A DNA stretch of 37,994 nucleotides from a virus, in the IMG/VR virus record IMGVR_UViG_3300021961_000255, positions 1-37,994 of that record; one strand, 5' to 3'. Each line of letters starts with the position of its first letter. Position 1 is the stretch's first letter. Under the pieces are notes generated by a model. That model made no database searches. It saw only the letters and a list, made by a program, of their open reading frames with translations, and was not told the DNA's origin. Shown here piece after piece: positions 31,665-36,765 of this stretch. The translations under genes were made by a program, and so were the position numbers.

Positions 31665-32308
31665 CCCCAGACTTTAAGCGCCTTTGCCAGGCGATACGTC
31701 GCCACAGTGTCATGCCATAGCGACTGCTCTAAACCGTCCCAGTCCCCCGTCTCGAACACGCGCGACTCTTCCGTGCCAGACAGCGGCTTCTTCAGGTCCG
31801 TCCACCCGAACCTCCGCACATAGAATTGCAGAGAATGCGCCGTGCCCGCGCCCTTGTCCGACAGCACGTCGAACAGGTCCACGTAGGACGTGCGATACCG
31901 GTCCACACTGATACGGGGGAACGACACGCCGAGATACATAGCCCTACGCTGCAACACGCGCCAGTCAAATACACGCGAATTAAACCCGACAAGGAACGAA
32001 TTGGCCGCAATAGGGGCCAACGACGACAGGATGTCCCGCTCGTCCATCCCTCGCGCCAAGATTTCCACCTCTGGTTGCACTAGGTCTTCCAGCTGGTCTA
32101 CGCGCATCAGGCCCACGCCGGAAATACGGCAAAGGTCCGGGTCCAATGCGGCCCGCTCCAACTTATCTGCGCGCGCCTTTGTAAGATACTCCGCAATCTT
32201 ATCTGGGTCTTTGTAATTGGCGGGAGGCTTCAGGTCGTCGACTAATAGATAGTCGGCGGCGTTCTCCAGTGGTGCGGTCGCCACGTCAAGAATGCAATAG
32301 CTGCTCAT
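31661..32308 (-). CDS. DEDD-type 3'-5' exonuclease-like protein, Exo I motif altered
   Basis: The 215-residue product starts MSSYCILDVATAPLENAADY. Motif-like segments are LVGFNSRVFDWRVLQRRA (D115, Exo II), RYRTSYVDLFDVLSDKG, LQFYVRRFGWTDLKKPLSGT and SLWHDTVATYRLAKAL (D200, Exo III). This is the order of predicted PolB-like 3'-5' exonucleases in phages. The first motif should be D-x-E (FDIET), but here it is D8-V-A10, so the usual metal-binding Glu is missing. The enzyme may be inactive, or use another acid (for example E14). It lies between the SSB-like and NinB-like genes. Confidence 0.72.
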   Translation of the reverse strand: MSSYCILDVATAPLENAADYLLVDDLKPPANYKDPDKIAEYLTKARADKLERAALDPDLCRISGVGLMRVDQLEDLVQPEVEILARGMDERDILSSLAPIAANSFLVGFNSRVFDWRVLQRRAMYLGVSFPRISVDRYRTSYVDLFDVLSDKGAGTAHSLQFYVRRFGWTDLKKPLSGTEESRVFETGDWDGLEQSLWHDTVATYRLAKALKVWG

Positions 32309-32316
32309 CGGTACCC

Positions 32317-33042
32317 CTAAAAAGGAATGTCTTCTTCGTAGATATCCTGGACCGGCTCTTCGGGATACTCCGGCGGCAGAATTCTCGCCGGCTGCTCCGA
32401 AGCCGTTTCCGGCTTGGTCTTAATGTCATTCCGGAAATATTCCGTCAAATACTCTTGGAGCTGCCGATCCAATGCTGTCGCCTCTGACGCCGAAGCCGCT
32501 GAAATGGCACGCAATTCGAATTTAGGCACACGGTAGACAATGGAGCCCTTGCGTCCCTCGTCGCATCCTGCAATGACAATGGCGCTTTCAAATAGACGGT
32601 GACGGTGCTCGCGTTCAAATTCCATCCACGCGCTTAAAGCTGCACCCCTCAGCTTCAGCGCCCCAATCCGAAGGGAATCGCCGTCCTTGTATCCCAAATA
32701 CAAAACCGCCTGAAAACGGCCCCCGGCGGTCTTGACCTGGTCTTTAATGTCAACGTACAAACCCTCCGCGATGGTGCCGCCCTTAAATGCGCGCACCACC
32801 AAGTTCTGACGGCGAGTATCGCGCACCGCATTGGAATAGATGCCTGAAGACGACGCGTTGTGCCACCCTCCGATATCTGACAACTTGTCCAACAGCAAAA
32901 ACGAGAATGGCAGTCCGGAGACGATACGCTCCCCTCGAGCCTTATCAAAAAACTTCACCTCACCGTTTGACCACTCAAACCAGCGGGCGCATGGATTCTT
33001 GGCGCCAGACTGCTCGAGCTGCTCTTGGTTACTTCTTGACAT
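32317..33042 (-). CDS. Single-stranded DNA-binding-like protein with SSB-type acidic tail
   Basis: I choose ATG 33042, which has GGGGGAGA upstream and overlaps the preceding gene by 14 bases; a frame from 33099 lacks a site. The 241-residue product begins MSRSNQEQLEQSGAKNPCAR. It contains the beta-rich core QNLVVRAFKGGTIAEGLYVD and GGRFQAVLYLGYKDGDSLRI. The last residues read EEPVQDIYEEDIPF. The EEDIPF end mimics the DDDIPF tip of bacterial SSB, through which partner proteins are recruited. Many phages carry this type of protein in their replication block. Confidence 0.75.
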   Translation of the reverse strand: MSRSNQEQLEQSGAKNPCARWFEWSNGEVKFFDKARGERIVSGLPFSFLLLDKLSDIGGWHNASSSGIYSNAVRDTRRQNLVVRAFKGGTIAEGLYVDIKDQVKTAGGRFQAVLYLGYKDGDSLRIGALKLRGAALSAWMEFEREHRHRLFESAIVIAGCDEGRKGSIVYRVPKFELRAISAASASEATALDRQLQEYLTEYFRNDIKTKPETASEQPARILPPEYPEEPVQDIYEEDIPF

Positions 33043-33301
33043 TGTTCTCCCCCTGCTGGAGATTTCCACCCCACCGTCGTTCCTGCCCACATGCCTCACA
33101 CGTCCACAAGTCGAGCTCTTCGTTTGTCATTAGATGCTGGGTGTGCTTGAACCGACGCCCTAACTCGAATATCTCATCTGGCAACTCCACCACAGAACGC
33201 CCGCTGTCTTCGTCAAAATGTCGAATCGATTCGGCAACGTGCGCATCAAACACTTGCACGCTGCCATCATTGCAGATGCCCTCACAAACTAGCTGTCTCA
33301 T
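33029..33301 (-). CDS. Small hypothetical with CxxC
   Basis: The 90-residue product starts MRQLVCEGICNDGSVQVFDA behind a very strong site (GGAGGGGAGGA). It has two Cys-containing segments: VCEGIC near the start and WTCEACGQERRW near the end. These could bind zinc. The central part (SVVELPDEIFELGRRFKHTQ) is helical. It overlaps the start of the SSB-like gene by 14 bases. Family unknown. Confidence 0.6.
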   Translation of the reverse strand: MRQLVCEGICNDGSVQVFDAHVAESIRHFDEDSGRSVVELPDEIFELGRRFKHTQHLMTNEELDLWTCEACGQERRWGGNLQQGENNVKK

Positions 33302-33302
33302 C

Positions 33303-33677
33303 TTAAAATCCTCCCCTCCCAGTCACAATAAAATCGTCATGCTTAGCGGACGTGCCATTGGCCAACACCACACCGATATCATCGACATCTACCACGGTGT
33401 AGATCCCGTCGTCTGAATGTCGAATAAACCCACGGTCACCAACCCTGGCCGTCCGGGACAAATCAGCCAAACGAGCATCCAACTCACAATCGGGACACGT
33501 CCATGGGCTTTGTCCGTGCTGACCAGACATAACCGTAACGCTACAGGTCGAACACGTTACATGAACGCCTGCCAATAATTCTTGGCGGATACGCTCTAAG
33601 GCCTCCAACCCATTATCGACTGCATCAATAGCGTCCCTAACCGCTTGCTTTGCTTCAGTCAAATCGAATTCACGCAT
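33303..33677 (-). CDS. Hypothetical zinc-ribbon protein, first gene of the early block
   Basis: The 124-residue product starts MREFDLTEAKQAVRDAIDAV, ahead of which lies AAGGGGGT and, further back, a TTGACA promoter. An N-terminal helix leads to CSTCSVTVMSGQHGQSPWTC and PDCELDARLA, a zinc ribbon with two CxxC pairs. A C-terminal beta segment follows (DRGFIRHSDDGIYTVVDVDD). As first gene after the promoter it might regulate transcription or RNA polymerase, but nothing specific proves it. Confidence 0.62.
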   Translation of the reverse strand: MREFDLTEAKQAVRDAIDAVDNGLEALERIRQELLAGVHVTCSTCSVTVMSGQHGQSPWTCPDCELDARLADLSRTARVGDRGFIRHSDDGIYTVVDVDDIGVVLANGTSAKHDDFIVTGRGGF

Positions 33678-33698
33678 GTGATTGACCCCCTTGGAGTA

Positions 33699-33728
33699 AT
33701 AATCCCAAACCTAACCGATCGTTGTCAA
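33699..33728 (-). promoter_or_regulatory. Sigma70-like promoter of the leftward early block
   Basis: On the minus strand TTGACA (33728-33723), 18 bases, GATTAT (33704-33699). Transcription should start near 33692, giving a leader of about 15 bases before the ATG at 33677. The spacer contains the palindrome CGATCG. Confidence 0.75.
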
Positions 33729-33814
33729 GCACAAAGTGAAATTGATATTTCGGCCCAGCGCTTAGATGAGGCCACCGCCGGTTCCTACGTGCCGCTCGCT
33801 GAAGACCGACGCCC

Positions 33815-34057
33815 CTAGGGCGGAGCGGTGCGCCGGCCGCGGCCATCAATGCAACCACGCTCCAGCATGGTTTGAAAGTCTGCGTCTAATCGATTCGCCT
33901 CATCAACGCAACCGTCGCATGGCCCACAGCCCATGGATGTCCACGGCGCACCATTCGCGCACGTCAACGTCTGATGCCCTGTAGCAACCTCGTGTTCGGT
34001 CGTGTTCGGCTCGAGCTCTTCGAATAATTCGAGCTGTGTTTTGTCTGTTCGATACAC
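33815..34057 (-). CDS. Small Cys-rich hypothetical protein
   Basis: The 80-residue product uses a GTG at 34057, with GGGGGGAT about nine bases upstream. It begins MYRTDKTQLELFEELEPNTT and contains CANGAPWTSMGCGPCDGCVD, four cysteines in a zinc-finger-like spacing (CxxC twice). The C-terminal part is a basic helix and tail. It lies downstream of the micro-ORFs and upstream of the early promoter. Family unknown. Confidence 0.55.
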   Translation of the reverse strand: MYRTDKTQLELFEELEPNTTEHEVATGHQTLTCANGAPWTSMGCGPCDGCVDEANRLDADFQTMLERGCIDGRGRRTAPP

Positions 34058-34076
34058 CGCGCCCTATCCCCCCATC

Positions 34077-34187
34077 TTAGAGGCTCGGCCACATCTGGGC
34101 CTTCTGCACGCAGCCTGAGACGGTCGCCCCCGTAGCGTCCGGTGACGTAAAAACGTCAGCAGACCAGTACGCGAATCTTTCGACCAT
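34077..34187 (-). CDS. Possible 36-residue micro-protein (or frameshift extension of the 34156-34257 ORF)
   Basis: ATG 34187 to TAA 34077-34079. The peptide reads MVERFAYWSADVFTSPDATG and continues ATVSGCVQKAQMWPSL. The ATG has no ribosome site, but the frame is well-formed and overlaps the previous micro-ORF by 32 bases. A +1 shift at the UGA of that ORF would join the two into a 59-residue product. Whether it is translated on its own, by frameshift, or not at all is uncertain. Confidence 0.35.
   Translation of the reverse strand: MVERFAYWSADVFTSPDATGATVSGCVQKAQMWPSL
34143..34158 (-). other. Hairpin at the UGA stop of a micro-ORF
   Basis: TGACGT (34143-34148), four A's and ACGTCA (34153-34158) form a perfect 6-bp inverted repeat. 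On the minus strand it begins exactly at the TGA stop of the 33-residue micro-ORF. It could mark an RNA end, or help a recoding event. Confidence 0.5.
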
Positions 34188-34257
34188 CTGCGGGCATCGA
34201 CTGCGACGGTGCTGCTGACACCGACATGGGCTGGTCGAGGGTCGTGGGCGCGTTCAC
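34156..34257 (-). CDS. 33-residue micro-protein with good ribosome site
   Basis: GTG 34257 follows AAGGGGG by about four bases and the frame ends at TGA 34156-34158. The peptide reads MNAPTTLDQPMSVSAAPSQS and ends MPADGRKIRVLVC. Ser/Pro/Ala-rich start and basic end. Its stop sits in the context UGC-UGA-C. The well-placed site supports translation. Function unknown. Confidence 0.45.
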   Translation of the reverse strand: MNAPTTLDQPMSVSAAPSQSMPADGRKIRVLVC

Positions 34258-34369
34258 GTTGCCCCCTTGCCGATAATCCCTTCAGACTGTTTTCGGGACG
34301 TTCTAGCCCCCCGTGGGCATCAGGCCGGTCCTATCGTCCAGGGTCGCCTGCGTGGGCAGTGTGTGGGGA
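34258..34369. other. Gene-free stretch upstream of the sRNA promoter
   Basis: No reading frame with a plausible start, no tRNA and no promoter pair was found in either strand across these 112 bases. It lies between the start of the micro-ORF (minus strand) and the rightward sRNA promoter. It probably holds the 5' leader of the micro-ORF transcript. Confidence 0.5.
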
Positions 34370-34399
34370 TTGACTCAAGCGTGCGCTTGTGACGATAAT
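34370..34399 (+). promoter_or_regulatory. Sigma70-like promoter of a small RNA, with palindromic operator in spacer
   Basis: TTGACT (34370-34375), 18 bases, GATAAT (34394-34399): each box matches 5 of 6. The spacer holds a perfect 14-bp dyad, CAAGCG-TG-CGCTTG (34376-34389), filling the space between the boxes as repressor operators do. A second dyad, TGTGA...TCACA (34388-34409), covers the -10 and start region. Start predicted near 34406. No coding frame follows before the terminator. Confidence 0.72.
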
Positions 34400-34405
34400 G
34401 AATAT

Positions 34406-34478
34406 CACACCGCGCAGGCCCGGGCCCTCTCCGGTCTTGCTGGCCTCGACAGACTACCGGCTGTCGGGGCCTTTTTCT
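34406..34478 (+). ncRNA. Predicted phage small RNA of about 70 nt
   Basis: A strong promoter lies just upstream (34370-34399) and a textbook rho-independent terminator ends it (34442-34480), so a transcript of about 70 nt is expected. It has no start codon with a ribosome site. The first 35 nt are GC-rich and contain the self-complementary GGCCCGGGCC (34418-34427) and a C-rich CCCTCTCCGG (34425-34434), able to pair with GGAGAG-type ribosome sites. It is convergent with the minus-strand gene that stops at 34493, so it could also be antisense to that mRNA's 3' end, like oop RNA of lambda. The role is inference. Confidence 0.6.
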
Positions 34479-34480
34479 TT
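34442..34480 (+). terminator. Rho-independent terminator of the small RNA
   Basis: GGCCTCGACAG (34442-34452) pairs with CTGTCGGGGCC (34461-34471): 11 bp with a single G-U pair, 8-base loop, followed by TTTTTCTTT. On the minus strand the hairpin lacks a following T-run, so it is directional, though it lies just after the stop at 34493. Confidence 0.88.
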
Positions 34481-34492
34481 CACGGCTGAATA

Positions 34493-34720
34493 CTACACCC
34501 GATACGTCGCGTCGTCAACATCGGAAAACAATGTCTCGGAGAATCGGACGTCTGTAGACGTCTTTGGACGCATGGATAAAACTGGAGAAGAACTGGAGAA
34601 ACCCTTGGTAGTCACGCCGCGAGCGGTCTTCCGGCGCCCCACATCGTCACAGAGATAGCATCCATTACCACCACGATGCACTGAACGCACACAATCGCCA
34701 AACGCGCACCCGACGGTCAT
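34493..34720 (-). CDS. Small Cys-rich protein coupled to the VRR-NUC gene
   Basis: ATG 34720 forms an ATGA overlap with the VRR-NUC stop; a longer frame from 34882 overlaps that gene and is rejected. The 75-residue product starts MTVGCAFGDCVRSVHRGGNG and continues CYLCDDVGRRKTARG. C5, C10, C17 and C20 form a zinc-finger-like set. The C-terminal part is Ser/Thr-rich. Its stop faces the small-RNA terminator. A partner for the nuclease is plausible. Confidence 0.6.
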   Translation of the reverse strand: MTVGCAFGDCVRSVHRGGNGCYLCDDVGRRKTARGVTTKGFSSSSPVLSMRPKTSTDVRFSETLFSDVDDATYRV

Positions 34721-34983
34721 GTCAACAAACGCAGCAAATCGTCGACCCCGCGCAGAACCACAACCGGGGCGCCATTCCACGCCTGGATAAACTGTTCCTG
34801 CGACGGCCTCAACCGCCCAGTTTTGGTCTTGATCTCTATAAGATGATTCTGCCCACGGAATCCAATAATCCCATCCGGGCACCCCTTGCCAACCGCCGCC
34901 AACGATACCCAGCTGGCGCCGATATCCCTAGCCGCTTGCACAATGTCGACCTGCGTGGCGTCAATCTTAGCGGCCCGCCTCAC
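34717..34983 (-). CDS. VRR-NUC domain nuclease
   Basis: GTG 34983 has GGAGGT six bases upstream; a TTG-started frame from 35028 is rejected. The 88-residue product begins MRRAAKIDATQVDIVQAARD. The VRR-NUC core is VGKGCPDGIIGFRGQNHLIE, then IKTKTG, with PD (D37), E50 and K52 as the PD-(D/E)xK residues, followed by RPSQEQFIQAW. Stand-alone VRR-NUC proteins of phages resolve branched DNA or act in replication and recombination. It precedes the small Cys-rich gene by ATGA coupling. Confidence 0.85.
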   Translation of the reverse strand: MRRAAKIDATQVDIVQAARDIGASWVSLAAVGKGCPDGIIGFRGQNHLIEIKTKTGRLRPSQEQFIQAWNGAPVVVLRGVDDLLRLLT

Positions 34984-35180
34984 CAGACGACCTCCGCACG
35001 GCCGAACGCCGACCATCTCCCACGCCAATCAGTGCTTCCGACAGCGGCCACCTTCCACGAACGCCCCCTGACGCCCACAGCAGCCTCTAGGCCGCGCCTT
35101 GACGCCTCGAGCGATGCTAGACCCCTCCTGCCGTTAGGGACGGCTCTGAGGGCCTCAGAAAGCCTTTTGCGCTCTGTGGT
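34984..35180. other. Gene-free, hairpin-dense stretch between holin and VRR-NUC genes
   Basis: No frame here has a start codon, but the minus strand carries one that is open from inside the holin end down to a TGA overlapping the VRR-NUC GTG (see findings). Hairpins on the plus strand: CCGT-TAGGG-ACGG (35131-35143) and TCTGAG-GGC-CTCAGA (35145-35159). The latter is extended by GGC/GCC and followed by TTTT, like a weak rightward terminator. No promoter was recognised. Confidence 0.5.
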
Positions 35181-35208
35181 AAATAACCCAGTCTCCAGCT
35201 GGACTGGG
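35181..35208 (-). terminator. Terminator after the lysis genes (end of late transcript)
   Basis: On the minus strand, just after the holin stop, CCCAGTC (35208-35202) pairs with GACTGGG (35193-35187) over an 8-base loop, and TTATTT follows. A 7-bp stem with a modest T-run. The same stem lies seven bases after a CCCAAAA stretch in the holin 3' end and could serve as a frameshift stimulator. Confidence 0.7.
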
Positions 35209-35209
35209 C

Positions 35210-35563
35210 CTAGGCTTTTGGGACGCTGTTTGCCAGTGCCCCGAGACGCATCATCGGCAATTCGGACACAATCGCCTCTTCGGCCTTAGAAACGGTCAAA
35301 TTGGACCGCGACGTCACGAAATCGACGGCCATAGCCATTTTTTCTTCGGAACTGATTTTCAGCCCCTGCTTTACAGCATTTGCGGCCTTTTCCTCGGCAT
35401 ACAAGATTGCTTTGGCTACCAGGCGCTGAATAGCGTCCAGCGAGTCCTCCTTGACTTCAAACTTCATCTTGGCGAGGAAGGAACGCACAACGAACATGAC
35501 GCCTGCTAGAGCGGCCATGCCAAACAGCTTGAACAACTCGTCAATCAATGTCGAAATATCCAT
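35210..35563 (-). CDS. Holin, LLH (superfamily 6)-type
   Basis: The 117-residue product starts MDISTLIDELFKLFGMAALA. One transmembrane span lies at about 11-31. It is followed by a charged helical region (VKEDSLDAIQRLVAKAILYA, then EEKAANAVKQGLKISSEEKM). This arrangement (single N-terminal span, AEEKAxxAxKxG...EEKxxxAVDFV) is typical of the LLH holins. It would form lesions in the inner membrane so that the endolysin can reach peptidoglycan. It follows the endolysin by six bases. The last codons contain CCC-AAA-A just before the stop. Confidence 0.75.
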   Translation of the reverse strand: MDISTLIDELFKLFGMAALAGVMFVVRSFLAKMKFEVKEDSLDAIQRLVAKAILYAEEKAANAVKQGLKISSEEKMAMAVDFVTSRSNLTVSKAEEAIVSELPMMRLGALANSVPKA

Positions 35564-35569
35564 AAGTCC

Positions 35570-36106
35570 TTACCCCTGCATTTCTGCCCACGCCCTCGTT
35601 CCGGACCATACCGTCACGCGGCCGTCGGCTCGTTCACGAATATCAATATGCACAAAACGTGGATACCTGCCCAGCCCATGCACAGGGCATCCCTTCGCCA
35701 ACACAATGCGACGAACACGTTTATAAAATTCAAGAGGCGACATGCCGGCCGGAGGATACAAGTCCAACGCACGACCCTCACAATGCTGGCTACGCTTGGA
35801 ACCGCCTACACGCGCATTGTGCTCGGGCGTGCGATACGCCGAGCCAATCGTAATCGGTTTGTCGCCGCACGCTGCACGGATTTGCTCGAACACACCGGCC
35901 AAGATAGCGGCACGGTCAAACCACTCAGCGGGATACGGGGTGCCGTCCTTGCACGCCAGTTCCGCAAATGATAAGTGGGGAGATGCCCGGTCCGGTAGCG
36001 TGGGGGTGGGGCCTGTGGACCCCTGGGGAGCCGATGAGCGATTTACCGAACCGGGCTGTGACACTATATCACACGCGTTCAGAGACGCAACACTTGGCAT
36101 CATCAA
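35570..36106 (-). CDS. Endolysin, peptidase M15-type (D-Ala-D-Ala carboxypeptidase-like)
   Basis: The 178-residue product holds a complete M15 zinc site: SQHCEGRALDLY (S106, H108, D115) and FVHIDIR (H153, D155), after SAYRTPEHNARVGGSKRSQH. About 40 residues of Ser/Pro/Thr-rich sequence precede the domain, with no signal peptide or membrane anchor, so it depends on the holin. It should cleave peptide bonds in peptidoglycan. The start at 36106 overlaps the preceding gene by 38 bases and has a poor site; a later start, for example a GTG near 36065, is possible. Confidence 0.88.
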   Translation of the reverse strand: MMMPSVASLNACDIVSQPGSVNRSSAPQGSTGPTPTLPDRASPHLSFAELACKDGTPYPAEWFDRAAILAGVFEQIRAACGDKPITIGSAYRTPEHNARVGGSKRSQHCEGRALDLYPPAGMSPLEFYKRVRRIVLAKGCPVHGLGRYPRFVHIDIRERADGRVTVWSGTRAWAEMQG

Positions 36107-36278
36107 CGAAATCGTAGGCCTTCGACGCGTCCAATCCGCACTCCTTCGTCACCGCAGCAACTTCTTTGGCGGCACGCTCAAGCGCAGCCTCGGCCTCCAA
36201 ACGAAGCGCTGCAACTCTCAGAACGGATGCCTTAAATTTCCAATAATGCTCACCAGACAGCGTCACAGTCTCAGACAT
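36069..36278 (-). CDS. Small coiled-coil protein in the lysis region
   Basis: The 69-residue product starts MSETVTLSGEHYWKFKASVL. It is almost entirely helical (VAALRLEAEAALERAAKEVA), with three cysteines near the end. It has no membrane span or lipobox, so it is not an obvious spanin. It lies between the XhlA-like gene and the endolysin. Its 3' end overlaps the endolysin start. Function unknown; accessory to lysis by position. Confidence 0.55.
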   Translation of the reverse strand: MSETVTLSGEHYWKFKASVLRVAALRLEAEAALERAAKEVAAVTKECGLDASKAYDFVDDAKCCVSERV

Positions 36279-36287
36279 AAGTCTCCA

Positions 36288-36521
36288 TTATTTAAAAAAC
36301 AAATGTTTAAACGTTTCCACCGCAGCAATAAGTGAAGACGCACTTAATGTGCCACCGACCATCCCAGACCTTTTTGGGTTTCGGTCTTCAAGGACCGCAA
36401 TCCGTACTTCACACTTGCCGATTCTACCATTGGCCTCGCGCTGCAGTGTGACCAGTTCAGAGATGTCGCGCCTCAGTGGCTCGATATGCGCCAGGAACTC
36501 ATCACGCGTCAGGTCCGCCAT
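36288..36521 (-). CDS. XhlA-like small membrane protein of the lysis cassette (putative)
   Basis: The 77-residue product starts MADLTRDEFLAHIEPLRRDI. Residues 1-45 are a charged coiled coil with heptads (LVTLQREANGRIGKCEVRIA). Residues about 53-75 (MVGGTLSASSLIAAVETFKH) are weakly hydrophobic and could lie in a membrane. XhlA-type proteins have this layout (coiled coil, then C-terminal span) and act beside a holin. The span is weak, so confidence is moderate. It overlaps the next upstream gene by 20 bases. Confidence 0.5.
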   Translation of the reverse strand: MADLTRDEFLAHIEPLRRDISELVTLQREANGRIGKCEVRIAVLEDRNPKRSGMVGGTLSASSLIAAVETFKHLFFK

Positions 36522-36765
36522 TGTCCACCACCGCCGCGACAGGCAAGCTCACATCCAATCCAGACGAAGCCGTCAACGTCGGCAGCATCTGTTCGACATA
36601 CGCCGTCACCGACGCCACAATCGCCGGGTCATCGACCTCGATGGTCCGTGACACCAGACGGCCCATGGTGTCGTCGATGAGTTCGATAGTCGCTGACATG
36701 CGGGCACCGCTGCCGTTGACAGGAAAGCTGACCTCGCCACGAATAAGTTCTGCTCGAATCGCCAT
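36502..36765 (-). CDS. Small protein following the tail fibre
   Basis: The 87-residue product starts MAIRAELIRGEVSFPVNGSG at ATG 36765, overlapping the fibre stop by one base. It has beta strands (ATIELIDDTMGRLVSRTIEV) and a helix (DDPAIVASVTAYVEQMLPTL). It could be a fibre assembly or attachment factor, by position, or a small structural protein. The family is not recognised. Confidence 0.6.
   Translation of the reverse strand: MAIRAELIRGEVSFPVNGSGARMSATIELIDDTMGRLVSRTIEVDDPAIVASVTAYVEQMLPTLTASSGLDVSLPVAAVVDNGGPDA

Noticed and set aside
34493-34882. 129-codon version of the small Cys-rich gene
   Set aside because: It would overlap two thirds of the VRR-NUC gene, while the ATG at 34720 shows a standard ATGA coupling.
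34843-35289. 148-codon plus-strand open frame across the holin/VRR-NUC gap
   Set aside because: It is antisense to the holin and VRR-NUC genes and to the hairpin terminator, lacks a ribosome site, and is Pro/Arg/Ser-rich like other shadows.
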